A stretch of DNA of 64,000 nt from Acidobacteriota bacterium. GTDB taxonomy: Bacteria > Acidobacteriota > Holophagae > Acanthopleuribacterales > Acanthopleuribacteraceae. The stretch spans positions 1 to 64,000 of the forward strand of contig PDUC01000030.1 of NCBI GenBank assembly GCA_002747255.1. The letters run 5' to 3'. The notes beneath the pieces are model-generated. The model was not told the DNA's origin, ran no database searches, and saw only the letters and a list, made by a program, of their open reading frames with translations. This document shows positions 27,572 to 35,558 of this stretch, in pieces; position 1 is the stretch's first letter, and every line of letters starts with the position of its first letter. The position numbers and the translations under genes are program-made.

Positions 27572-27979
27572 ATGAAAAAGAATATTTATACGTCACTCAC
27601 TTTGTTGTTGTTATTGACGGCTGCGTGTCAGTGTAACAAAAAGGCGTCCGTAACAGATAGAAAATCAGCGGGTGTTCCATTGTCTTATGAAGGTCTCTAC
27701 AAAGGGACTTTGCCCTGTGCTGATTGTATGGGCATTGAAGTCAAGCTTACCTTGAACAGAGATAAAACGTATGTATACGAAGAGGTATATATCGATAAAA
27801 CCGATATGCGTTTCACATACACCGGCAGTTATACAGTAAAAGAAAACATATTGACTATAAAGGAGAATGAGAGGCCAGTCTATTTTCTGATCGAAGGGCA
27901 GGTTCTCAAACTTTTAGATGGTGACTTAAAACCTGCTCAAGGAGTGCTTGCTCCTTTGTATCAACTTAAAAAGACTTGA
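27572..27979 (+). CDS. NlpE-like lipoprotein
   Basis: A 135-residue probable lipoprotein with a hydrophobic leader ending LLTAAC; Cys19 would be lipidated although the -3 residue (Thr) is not ideal. The NlpE N-terminal signature is clear: YKGTLPCADCMGIEVKLTL, with the CxxC pair Cys49/Cys52, followed by a small beta-barrel. In E. coli NlpE reports surface contact, copper and lipoprotein-trafficking stress to Cpx; this protein has only the N-terminal domain, as in many NlpE-like proteins. AAGGTGA lies upstream of ATG 27572. The gene converges on the tRNA-Ser pair with almost no gap. Confidence 0.85.
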   Translation: MKKNIYTSLTLLLLLTAACQCNKKASVTDRKSAGVPLSYEGLYKGTLPCADCMGIEVKLTLNRDKTYVYEEVYIDKTDMRFTYTGSYTVKENILTIKENERPVYFLIEGQVLKLLDGDLKPAQGVLAPLYQLKKT

Positions 27980-27981
27980 TG

Positions 27982-28071
27982 TGGCGGAGAGATAGGGATT
28001 CGAACCCTAGGTACGCTTGCGCGCACAACTGATTAGCAGTCAGCCCCATTCGTCCACTCTGGCATCTCTCC
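27982..28071 (-). tRNA. tRNA-Ser (anticodon GCU)
   Basis: A 90-nt class II tRNA with encoded CCA (27982-27984). The acceptor GGAGAGA pairs with TCTCTCC. The anticodon loop CTGCTAA gives GCU, and a long variable arm (GCGCGCAAGCG region) and T-loop GGTTCGAATCC are present. It lies 35 bases downstream of the other tRNA-Ser on the same strand, probably one transcript. Confidence 0.95.
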
Positions 28072-28106
28072 GCGTTTTGGGAAACCTTTTAAATCAACTG
28101 GAAAAG

Positions 28107-28196
28107 TGGCGGAGGAAGTAGGATTCGAACCCACGGACCCCGCAAAGGGTCAACGGTTTTCAAGACCGCCGCTTTCGGCCACTCAGCCATTCCTCC
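28107..28196 (-). tRNA. tRNA-Ser (anticodon UGA)
   Basis: A 90-nt class II tRNA with encoded CCA (28107-28109). The acceptor GGAGGAA pairs with TTCCTCC. The anticodon loop CTTGAAA gives UGA. The long variable arm and T-loop GGTTCGAATCC are present. It is the first of a tandem serine tRNA pair behind a near-consensus promoter. Confidence 0.95.
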
Positions 28197-28218
28197 GCTG
28201 TGTTTCCACAGAAGGCGT

Positions 28219-28247
28219 ATTCTATTGTTTTTTTGGCTTCAGGTCAA
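28219..28247 (-). promoter_or_regulatory. Promoter of the tandem tRNA-Ser genes
   Basis: On the minus strand TTGACC (28242-28247), a 17-base spacer and TAGAAT (28219-28224) form a strong sigma70-type promoter. The start would fall about 16 bases before the mature 5' end of tRNA-Ser(UGA). Confidence 0.75.
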
Positions 28248-28341
28248 CCTTCTATCTCATTTTTTTTTAAAAAAAAGACGCGCTTGCTTCTTTTCTTTTT
28301 CTATGTCAGAGTTGAAGGGTACAGTATGTAGGATCGGTCGT

Positions 28342-28662
28342 ATGGAAGCATTTTTTGCAGTGGATGAAAGCACCCGGAAAAGGGAAAGAGAGAAGGCCCG
28401 CCAATTGAGGAACTCGCAATGGTGGATCAATCAAAAGGGTAGAGGGCTTTGCTATTACTGTCAGAGTTCAATTAAGCCGAGCCAGCTGACTATGGACCAC
28501 AAAACGCCCATTGCCCGGGGTGGCCGGTCCACCAGGAACAATCTGGTTCCCTGTTGTAAGGCCTGCAATACCGAGAAGCAGCATTTAACCTTGTCGGAGT
28601 GGATTGCTAAAAGGGAAGCAGAGGGCAACCCGCTGGCCTGTGCCAAACTGGAGCTCTATTGA
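28342..28662 (+). CDS. HNH endonuclease family protein
   Basis: A 106-residue protein with a basic N-terminus (STRKREREKARQLR) and a compact HNH/zinc fold: CYYC (Cys37, Cys40), DH (Asp52-His53), Asn67 and the second zinc pair CKACN (Cys72, Cys75). Small stand-alone HNH proteins of this shape occur widely; roles range from DNA repair to restriction, and nothing nearby decides. ATG 28342 has AGGAT eight bases upstream. ATG 28303 or TTG 28225 would add poorly supported residues, and the latter lies in the tRNA promoter. Confidence 0.75.
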   Translation: MEAFFAVDESTRKREREKARQLRNSQWWINQKGRGLCYYCQSSIKPSQLTMDHKTPIARGGRSTRNNLVPCCKACNTEKQHLTLSEWIAKREAEGNPLACAKLELY

Positions 28663-28717
28663 TGTATCACAGTTTGCTCTGACAACTAACTGCACGTCTC
28701 GTGTCCGTTAACAAAGC

Positions 28718-28750
28718 GATGCCTCCGTGATGGTTTCACAAAGAGGCATC
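28718..28750 (+). terminator. Hairpin between convergent HNH and E2 genes
   Basis: GATGCCTC (28718-28725) pairs with GAGGCATC (28743-28750), and inside it GTGA pairs with TCAC (28727-28730 with 28736-28739). This two-tier stem lies after the HNH stop. No T tract follows, so termination is only inferred. Confidence 0.4.
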
Positions 28751-28838
28751 ACTCGCATTGACGCCCTGAAAAGAGGTGGCTTTCCAGGGTGTGTTTTGCC
28801 TTTCCTTTTTGTCGCACAGCTCGGCTTTCCGGCCGGAC

Positions 28839-30380
28839 TTAGAAAATCATCAGGCGCGTTGGGTGTTCCAGGTAGTTTCTGATTTCCTGAATAAAAGTCG
28901 CCCCCACATCACCGTCAATAATGCGGTGATCAAACGAACCAGCCAAATTCATCATGTGGCGAATGACGATTTTGTGATCCCTTACAACCGCTTTCTCTTT
29001 AATTTCATGAATTCCCAATATGGCAGCTTCAGGGTAGTTGATAATGGGAGTGGCCAGCAGGCCGCCCAGTTTACCCAGAGAAGTGATGGTGAAGGTGCTG
29101 CCGCTTACCTCATCCAGTTTGGTCTTTCTCGCCCTCGCTTTTTCAGACAATTCCGCCATTTTCGATGCCAATGACAGCATGCTTTGCTGGTCGGCGTGTT
29201 TGATAACCGGAACCATTAAACCGTTTTCTGTGGAGGTGGCGATACCCAGGTGGATATCCTTGTGAAAGACGATTTCTTCTTTTTCTTCATCGACCGATGC
29301 ATTGATGATGGGGTATTTTTTGAGAGCCAGGATAACTGCTTTCATAATAAATGGCAGATAGGACAATGACACACCCTGTTCGAGCGCGGGAGCTTTGAGT
29401 TCACTGCGGAGTTGAACCAGCTTTTCCATATCGACTTCTGCAACGTAAGTGAAATGGGGAACCACCCTCTTGGAAAGTGCCATGTTGTTGAAGATGGCTT
29501 TTCGCAGACCTGTAATGGGCTTTCGTTCAGGTGTTTTAGAGCTGAATTGAGCAGCTGGTGCGGAAGGAACAGCCGTGGTTGGTTTTCGTTCCAGATCCTG
29601 CAGGGTAATGCGGTTACCCGGTCCGGTTCCGTGAATGGTTCTGAGGTCGATGTCCCGCTGATGGGCTGCTCGTCTGACTGCCGGTCCTGCCAGGGGAATG
29701 CCGAAGGAATTGAGAGACGGATTCATGGCGGGATCAACAGGCAGGTTAGGAGCCGCTGTTTCTTTGACTGCCACAGGATCGCTGACCGGAGCGTTGACCG
29801 GTTCGCTTTTTTGAGGTACAGACGACTGGATGTCGCTGGTCGCCATGACGAGGATATCCTGACCCACGTTGACAATGGAGCCGGCATCACTGAGCATCTT
29901 GACCACGGTTCCGCTGCACGGAGAGGGAATATCCACTGTGGCTTTATCGGTCAGGATCGAGACCACAATTTGATCTTTTTCTACATGACTGCCTTTTTCA
30001 ACCTGCCATTCGACGATTTCGCCTTCCATGACGCCTTCTCCAATTTCGGGCAACTTGAAATAATAATCGCTGCTTGTATCAGCGGATTCCCTGCTTGTAT
30101 CAGCGGACTCCTTTTGAGGCGGTTCAGTGGCGCTGCCTATGTCCTGTGTTTGAATTTCAGCCAGGGGCTCTCCCACTGTGGCAATGTCACCGGGCTTGAC
30201 CAGAATCTGTTTCAGCGTACCTGAAAAAGGGCAGGGGATATCCACTGTTGCCTTGTCTGTCAGCACGGAGACAACAGGGGCGTCTTTTTCAATGGCAGAT
30301 CCCTCTTCAACCAGCCATTCAACGACTTCTCCTTCCATGACTCCTTCACCAATTTCGGGTAGTATCAATTTTTCTGTCAT
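28839..30380 (-). CDS. Dihydrolipoamide acyltransferase (E2) with two lipoyl domains
   Basis: A 513-residue E2 component of a 2-oxoacid dehydrogenase. Two N-terminal lipoyl domains share EIGEGVMEGE and carry lipoyl lysines Lys43 and Lys145 in TDKATVDIP. A peripheral-subunit binding domain follows at about 235-275 (GPAVRRAAHQRDIDL), then the catalytic core with GSFDHRIIDGD. The sequence fits pyruvate or branched-chain complexes; the acyl specificity is not clear. ATG 30380 follows GGAGAAA. No E1 or E3 gene is adjacent, so partners must be elsewhere. The linker between lipoyl domain 1 and 2 contains a recent 21-bp duplication. Confidence 0.93.
   Translation of the reverse strand: MTEKLILPEIGEGVMEGEVVEWLVEEGSAIEKDAPVVSVLTDKATVDIPCPFSGTLKQILVKPGDIATVGEPLAEIQTQDIGSATEPPQKESADTSRESADTSSDYYFKLPEIGEGVMEGEIVEWQVEKGSHVEKDQIVVSILTDKATVDIPSPCSGTVVKMLSDAGSIVNVGQDILVMATSDIQSSVPQKSEPVNAPVSDPVAVKETAAPNLPVDPAMNPSLNSFGIPLAGPAVRRAAHQRDIDLRTIHGTGPGNRITLQDLERKPTTAVPSAPAAQFSSKTPERKPITGLRKAIFNNMALSKRVVPHFTYVAEVDMEKLVQLRSELKAPALEQGVSLSYLPFIMKAVILALKKYPIINASVDEEKEEIVFHKDIHLGIATSTENGLMVPVIKHADQQSMLSLASKMAELSEKARARKTKLDEVSGSTFTITSLGKLGGLLATPIINYPEAAILGIHEIKEKAVVRDHKIVIRHMMNLAGSFDHRIIDGDVGATFIQEIRNYLEHPTRLMIF
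30070..30111. repeat. 21-bp in-frame tandem duplication inside the E2 linker
   Basis: Positions 30070-30090 and 30091-30111 are identical except for one base (T/C). The duplication produces the repeated peptide ESADTSRESADTSS in the flexible linker between the lipoyl domains. Its length is a multiple of three, so the frame is kept. Confidence 0.85.
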
Positions 30381-30560
30381 CTGTTTCTCCATGTCTGTTT
30401 TTGGGCAATTCGCATTGTCCTGCATATTATAAGTCAAAAAGTTCAATACCGGAAAGGCATCTAGGCGTTCATGACTTTTGGGTTTAGGTTTAAAGTGGGA
30501 TCGCGATCCTGTTGTCCTCTGAAAAACGGAACCGACCAGTCTGTTTTAATCGATGGCTGG

Positions 30561-31475
30561 TCATGTTTCGGCTCCAAATACCTTGCTTAAATAGGCTCTG
30601 CCGGAATCACCGATAATGGCGACGGCCAGATTATCGGAAGGCAGATTTTGAACGATTTTTCTGGCTACGTGAATCACAGCACCGCTGCTAATACCAACCA
30701 GGATGCCGCGTTTAGCCAATTTGCGAGTCGTTTCAAAGGCATCTGAATCGTTGATGGGAACAATCTGGTCGATGACAGAAAGGTCAAGAGTGTCGCTGAT
30801 GACATCGATACCAATTCCCTCGACATCGTAGGGTAAGGGCACTTTACTGGAATAAAGGGAATGATTGGAGTCGATTCCAATAATTTGGATAGAGCGGTTT
30901 TTTTCTTTTAAAAACCGTCCAACCCCTGTAATGGTGCCGCAACTGCCCGTACCCGCAAAGAAATGAGTTATTTTACCCTGTGTCTGTTCCCATATTTCTG
31001 GGCCCGTGGTGTGGTAATGGGCGTGAGGATTGGATTCATTGAAGTATTGATTGGGCATAAAGCCGCCTAACTCACGGTGAAGGCGTTCCGCGGTGGCGTG
31101 ATACCCTTTTGGATCGTCCAGACTGTCCGTGCTCTCGCAAACGATGGTTTCAGCGCCATACGCTCTGAGCGTGGCCACCTTTTCGCTGCTGGTCTTATCG
31201 GGAACTGTAATGATGACCTTGTAACCTTTAACCGCACCGATCATTGCCAGCGCGATACCCTGGTTTCCAGAGGAGGCTTCAATGATCGTGCCGCCCGGTT
31301 TAAGCAGGCCGTTTCTTTCTGCTTCCTGAATCATGTAGAGCGCGGATCGATCTTTTAAACTGCCGCCGGGGTTGAGGTATTCCAGCTTCCCCAGAATAGG
31401 CGCGTTGGTGCCAAGTTCGAGATCCACAAGCGGCGTACTTCCTATTTCATCCAGGATGTTGTTGAATGAATTCAT
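30561..31475 (-). CDS. Cysteine synthase / cystathionine beta-synthase-like PLP enzyme
   Basis: A 304-residue fold-type II PLP enzyme. The Schiff-base lysine is Lys41 (NPGGSLKDRS). The substrate loop is EASSGNQGIALA, the phosphate-binding loop GTGSCGTITGVG and the late PLP-pyridine contact GDSGRAYLSK. FNESNPHAHYHTTGPEIW resembles cystathionine beta-synthase more than CysK, but there is no haem domain or CBS pair. It may make cysteine from O-acetylserine or act in transsulfuration; sequence alone does not decide. AAGGGAG precedes ATG 31475. It lies 180 bases upstream of E2 on the same strand, possibly co-transcribed. Confidence 0.88.
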   Translation of the reverse strand: MNSFNNILDEIGSTPLVDLELGTNAPILGKLEYLNPGGSLKDRSALYMIQEAERNGLLKPGGTIIEASSGNQGIALAMIGAVKGYKVIITVPDKTSSEKVATLRAYGAETIVCESTDSLDDPKGYHATAERLHRELGGFMPNQYFNESNPHAHYHTTGPEIWEQTQGKITHFFAGTGSCGTITGVGRFLKEKNRSIQIIGIDSNHSLYSSKVPLPYDVEGIGIDVISDTLDLSVIDQIVPINDSDAFETTRKLAKRGILVGISSGAVIHVARKIVQNLPSDNLAVAIIGDSGRAYLSKVFGAET

Positions 31476-31674
31476 GTATTTTCTCCCTTTCGGATGTCTA
31501 TTATCGTTGATCCTCGCGGTGAAGTCTACAATCCAGCTGAAATAATCACTCTGAAGATCAATTGCAAAAATGCGCTCCTTTTAAGCGGGCTCCCAGCCGA
31601 CAGGGCTGAGGGTGTTCCAATGAATTTGAAGTAATCCGTTGCGGTGACTCACCTGATAAATATTTCGGGTTTCC

Positions 31675-31683
31675 TGTTATAAT
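31675..31683 (+). promoter_or_regulatory. Extended -10 promoter of the Ser/Thr kinase gene
   Basis: TGTTATAAT combines a perfect TATAAT with the TGn extension; no good -35 is present. It lies about 90 bases before the TTG start. The same nine bases occur upstream of pruA. Confidence 0.45.
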
Positions 31684-31774
31684 ATCCTGTTTGCAGGTGC
31701 TGTGTCGGTTTTTTCATAAACAGGGGCACGCCGTGACGGGAGCATTTCAAGCGGATTGTTAGGGAGACGGAACC

Positions 31775-34474
31775 TTGAGCTACAAAGGGAAGAAATTATT
31801 GTCCATTATTTTGTGGCTTGCGTCTTTTGTTGCGGGTCTGGCAGTTGTGATGGCTGTCATTGAGCGATTTCTCCGTGATAAAATTCTTCCTGCTCAATTC
31901 TGGGGTTTTTTCAGTACACGAGCTTCCATCTTCTTTACACTATTTCTATTTATCATAAGCGTGCTTGTCGTTCATCAGGCCCTGGGGCTGAGAGTGGGAA
32001 TTACCCGCGAAGTATTGAAGGTCTTGAAAAGAACACCCAGGTGGTTTAGTGTTTTCTTTAATGGCTATCTGGTTTTCTTTTTCATCTATTTAGTAGATTG
32101 GCTGGTAATCAACCTGTCCCGAACCCTATCGCCGTCGTTTTTTCAATTTTATTATTCGGGAACCCAGTTTTTTAGAATTTGGTCGAATTTGGGAATGCAA
32201 ACAGTTCTAGTGGGTGCTTTGGTGCTTTTTACCCTCACTTTCATTTTCGGCTACTTAAAAAGGCCGCCCTGGGAAAGATTCAATCAATATTCTGACAAAG
32301 TGAATAAAGAAAAGAGCAAAGCAGAAAAAAAAGTATTGCGTCGACTTGAGAAAGCAGAGCGTCTGATTGAAAAGGGCAGGCGTTATCGGGCAGGCAGGAT
32401 CTTTGAATCATTGGGACCTAAATACGCCTTTCGTGCTGGCAACCTGTTTGCACAGACAGGACGGAATGAACGAAGCCGGCGATGTTACAGAGTTGCTGGA
32501 GCGTACTATCAAAAAGCGAACTGTCCGGCAAAAGCAGGTGAAGCATTTTTTTGGGCCGAAGAATGGGAAGCTGCGTGTAGTGAATATGAAATTTTTATGC
32601 ATGAAAATGAATTCGATGAAACGAAACACTCGATGGAATCGGTCCTGGACCGGTACGGTGAAGCTCTTTTTCAGCTGGGTAGATTTTATGAAGCGGGACT
32701 CCATTACTTCGATCACGGTTTCTTCATGCAAGCCGCCTCCTGTTTTGAGAAATCAGGAGATTACGATGAGGCGGGAAAAGCCTATTCCATGGCTGGAGAG
32801 CACAAGAAATCCTATCATCTTCTGTCAGAAAAAGGCATTGAAAGTATGGCGGATCTTGAAAAGTGTCGTTGGCTTTTACAGGAAGGAAAATTTCAGGAAG
32901 CGGCAAGATGCTTTGAAGAACACGGATTTTATAGAGATGCCGGAAGAGCTTATGAAGTCTATGGTATGACCTTGTCGGCAGCGAACTGTTTTTATAAAGC
33001 AAAAGATTACAGCAAAGCAGTGGAATTGTTCATCGAAGTGGGGGACGATGAGCGGGCCGTCGACAGTTATGAACAGATGGGTGACTACAAAAAAGCGGCT
33101 GAATTGGCGGCCTATGTTGGCCTTCAGGGCCGGCAGGCTGAACTCTTTTTAAAGGCAGGGGATACCATTTCTGCTGTCCGTTCTTTCATCCTGATTGATG
33201 ATAAAGATGGAATACAACGTTCCCTGAACAGCATTTCCGATATAAACAGAAAAGAAACAGGCAAGCTGCTTGAAGTTTTCAAGGTGTTGATTAAACAGAA
33301 GCGTATTGCGGAGACTTTGCATTTTTTAGAGTTTTTTTTAAAAGATAAGCAACCCAATGAAGCCACGGCTCAACATTTTGCGCTGCTTGCTGATTTGAAA
33401 AAGAAACTCGGTTACAGTGCTTCTGCCGCGGAGCTGACGATTAAGCTGGCCTGTTCGTTTCCAGGAAATCAAGAATTCATAGACAAGGCCATTCAAGCTT
33501 CCAGAGAAACAGGGATTCCGTATGAAGCACCAACGGATGACACTGCGGTTCTGGCAGAATCCGATCATACCGACTCCTTTTCCAAATCAAAATCAGATGC
33601 AGATAACTCAACGGTTACACAAACCTTTGATCAGGAATTTATATTCGATTTGACCAGCGACGGAAAATTGGAACGGTTTGAAATAATCAGCGAAATAGGC
33701 AGGGGCGGCATGGGGGTTGTTTACAAGGCTCGTGATCGCAGGCTGAATAGACTGGTGGCCTTTAAAATGCTGCATCCAGAATACAATAAAGACCCCAGAG
33801 TTGTTCTTTTCTTTAAAAGAGAGACCCGTTTTATTGCACAGTTGAGTCATCCCAATATTGCCATACTGCATGATGTAGGTTATCTAAAAGGCCGTTTTTA
33901 CCTGGTGATGGAATACGTTGATGGGGTGACATTGAAATACTTGGTAAAAAAATATCCCAAGTACATTCGATCCAATTTTCTTGCCCTGTGGTACGAGGCG
34001 GCTTTGGGGTTACAGCACGCTCATCAGATGGGCGTCTTGCATCGCGATATCAAACCCTCGAATATTATGATTTCCAAGGATCGTCATGTTAAAGTCATGG
34101 ACTTTGGTTTAACGACAAATGCGGAGGGAACCTTATTCGGCGACCGCGTTTGGGGTTCGCAGTCTTTTCAAGCCCCTGAGTGTTCTGAAAATGTCAAGGC
34201 GAGCTTTCAAAGTGATATTTATTCATTGGGAGCCACTTTTTACCTTTTGGCAACGGGGCAGACACCCTTTAAAGGAGAGGATAACCGCATGAAGTTTGAA
34301 CCAGACGCCTTACCCGAGCTTCCCGAAAAACTGGTGCCCGGCATGAGTCAAAGCCTTTCAGACACCATTATGAAGTGCCTTTATCGCAACCCCGAGGACC
34401 GCTATCGCTCTGTGAAAGAGCTGTTGACCGCGTTGAAACTTCTGGGAACCTTGAAGGAAAGACTCTTTAACTGA
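31775..34474 (+). CDS. Membrane-anchored TPR-like protein with C-terminal Ser/Thr kinase
   Basis: An 899-residue protein with about four hydrophobic helices in the first 160 residues and a charged coiled segment at about 170-195. A long array of helical, TPR-like repeats follows to about 570 (AGRIFESLGPKYAFRAG, AASCFEKSGDYDEAGKAY, AAELAAYVGLQGRQAELF), then a Ser/Asp-rich linker and an intact kinase domain at about 636-895. Kinase motifs: glycine loop GRGGMGVVYKA, Lys at about 664 (VAFKML), HRD at 756-758 (LHRDIKPSNIM) and VMDFGL. It is probably active. Most bacterial kinases have the kinase first and sensor/TPR last; here the order is reversed, with both halves presumably cytoplasmic. TTG 31775 is supported by AGGGAG eight bases upstream. 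Confidence 0.9.
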   Translation: MSYKGKKLLSIILWLASFVAGLAVVMAVIERFLRDKILPAQFWGFFSTRASIFFTLFLFIISVLVVHQALGLRVGITREVLKVLKRTPRWFSVFFNGYLVFFFIYLVDWLVINLSRTLSPSFFQFYYSGTQFFRIWSNLGMQTVLVGALVLFTLTFIFGYLKRPPWERFNQYSDKVNKEKSKAEKKVLRRLEKAERLIEKGRRYRAGRIFESLGPKYAFRAGNLFAQTGRNERSRRCYRVAGAYYQKANCPAKAGEAFFWAEEWEAACSEYEIFMHENEFDETKHSMESVLDRYGEALFQLGRFYEAGLHYFDHGFFMQAASCFEKSGDYDEAGKAYSMAGEHKKSYHLLSEKGIESMADLEKCRWLLQEGKFQEAARCFEEHGFYRDAGRAYEVYGMTLSAANCFYKAKDYSKAVELFIEVGDDERAVDSYEQMGDYKKAAELAAYVGLQGRQAELFLKAGDTISAVRSFILIDDKDGIQRSLNSISDINRKETGKLLEVFKVLIKQKRIAETLHFLEFFLKDKQPNEATAQHFALLADLKKKLGYSASAAELTIKLACSFPGNQEFIDKAIQASRETGIPYEAPTDDTAVLAESDHTDSFSKSKSDADNSTVTQTFDQEFIFDLTSDGKLERFEIISEIGRGGMGVVYKARDRRLNRLVAFKMLHPEYNKDPRVVLFFKRETRFIAQLSHPNIAILHDVGYLKGRFYLVMEYVDGVTLKYLVKKYPKYIRSNFLALWYEAALGLQHAHQMGVLHRDIKPSNIMISKDRHVKVMDFGLTTNAEGTLFGDRVWGSQSFQAPECSENVKASFQSDIYSLGATFYLLATGQTPFKGEDNRMKFEPDALPELPEKLVPGMSQSLSDTIMKCLYRNPEDRYRSVKELLTALKLLGTLKERLFN

Positions 34475-34601
34475 AGATCGATGGCCAGCTTGCATGCCTG
34501 AAACAGGAATGAAAAGTGCGGCATGATTGACATTGAGATCGATGATGAAGGGACTGCTGTTTTTTTGGGTTTTGCTGCGTGCATCCCGTCAAGCGTAGCG
34601 A

Positions 34602-35021
34602 TTACGGTTTGGTCAGTTTAAAGCCATGTCTTCGCCAGGCCGAAATGCCGCCGGATACGTTGTAAACCCGGTTAAAGCCGGCTTTTTTCAGGGTGGCGGC
34701 ACCCATTAGTGAACGCGTACCAGAGGCACAAATGACGGCCATGTTCTTGCCTTGATGGGCTTTTAATGAATTCACTTGAGCAGAGAGATCTCCCAGAGGA
34801 ATTAACATGGCATGATCGATGACACCCGATTCCGTTTCGCTTTTTGACCTGACATCGATTAAGACGGTCTTTTCGGGGTTATCGGCCAGCATGCTCGACA
34901 GCTCTGCAACAGATAGATTCCTGATCCCAAATATTTTTCCCACAATCACCCCTTTGAAAACAACCAATAAAAGGACGAGGCCAATTAAAACAGTTGTCCA
35001 GTTGCTTTGAATCCATTCCAT
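34602..35021 (-). CDS. Membrane-anchored rhodanese-like protein
   Basis: A 139-residue protein with one N-terminal membrane helix (about 8-27, TTVLIGLVLLLVVFKGVIVG) and a single rhodanese domain. The active-site loop CASGTRS carries the nucleophilic cysteine, and DVRSKSETESGVIDHA is the usual entry motif. Such proteins transfer sulfane sulfur or bind thiols at the membrane surface; the partner is unknown. ATG 35021 is preferred because GGAGGA lies eight bases upstream; ATG 35039 would place it inside that site. It converges on the kinase gene; no terminator is visible between them. Confidence 0.85.
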   Translation of the reverse strand: MEWIQSNWTTVLIGLVLLLVVFKGVIVGKIFGIRNLSVAELSSMLADNPEKTVLIDVRSKSETESGVIDHAMLIPLGDLSAQVNSLKAHQGKNMAVICASGTRSLMGAATLKKAGFNRVYNVSGGISAWRRHGFKLTKP

Positions 35022-35558
35022 TTTGAAGTCCTCCAGCATGAGACTTGTGACTTAAAGTAACACAAGAGCTCATAAAGAACCAGACCCTAAAGGCGAACCT
35101 TTTTTTACTTTACTCTGAACAACCAGATGTTCAGGGTATAAGCCGAGAAAAAACAGGTTGAATCCAAACAGGATTCTATATGACGGAGGATTTCATACAG
35201 GAGCCAGGGTGGTTCATACAAGCGTTTTTTTACTTGCCCTCTCATGGCGAGCCGGTTCAACCAATGGTACAGAGTGAACAGGCGAAACAGCGATGTCGAC
35301 AATAAAACAGGGCCGTCATCTTGCGAGATTCCTCTAAATGTTTGAATACAATAGGCAGTCTCGATCAATCATTTCATGAGGCATTGAAAAGCGAACTAAA
35401 AATAAGTAAAATCGCCAAAAGTTCCTTTACTGGCAAGCTCTGTTGGCTTAGAATGTTGACTACAAGGTCGCTTTTTCTCGTAATTGTTTTTTAGACCTAA
35501 GGTTATTATTGACAAGAGTTATAGATCACGCGATCCATTAATATCTAGGAGGAAGCTT
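35022..35558. other. Divergent intergenic stretch of about 540 bases
   Basis: This gap lies between the rhodanese and the EF-G-like gene. An 87-codon minus-strand ORF (35105-35368) has no ribosome site or recognisable motif and is rejected. The right part carries a plausible promoter for the EF-G-like gene at 35426-35454. Confidence 0.5.
35426..35454 (+). promoter_or_regulatory. Possible promoter of the EF-G-like gene
   Basis: TTTACT (35426-35431), a 17-base spacer and TAGAAT (35449-35454). It lies about 100 bases before the start codon. Confidence 0.45.

Noticed and set aside
29412-30224. 270-codon plus-strand ORF antisense to the E2 gene
   Set aside because: It lies fully inside a well-supported lipoyl E2 gene and its translation resembles no protein family.
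35105-35368. 87-codon minus-strand ORF upstream of the EF-G-like gene
   Set aside because: No ribosome site, no recognisable motif, unusual residue composition.
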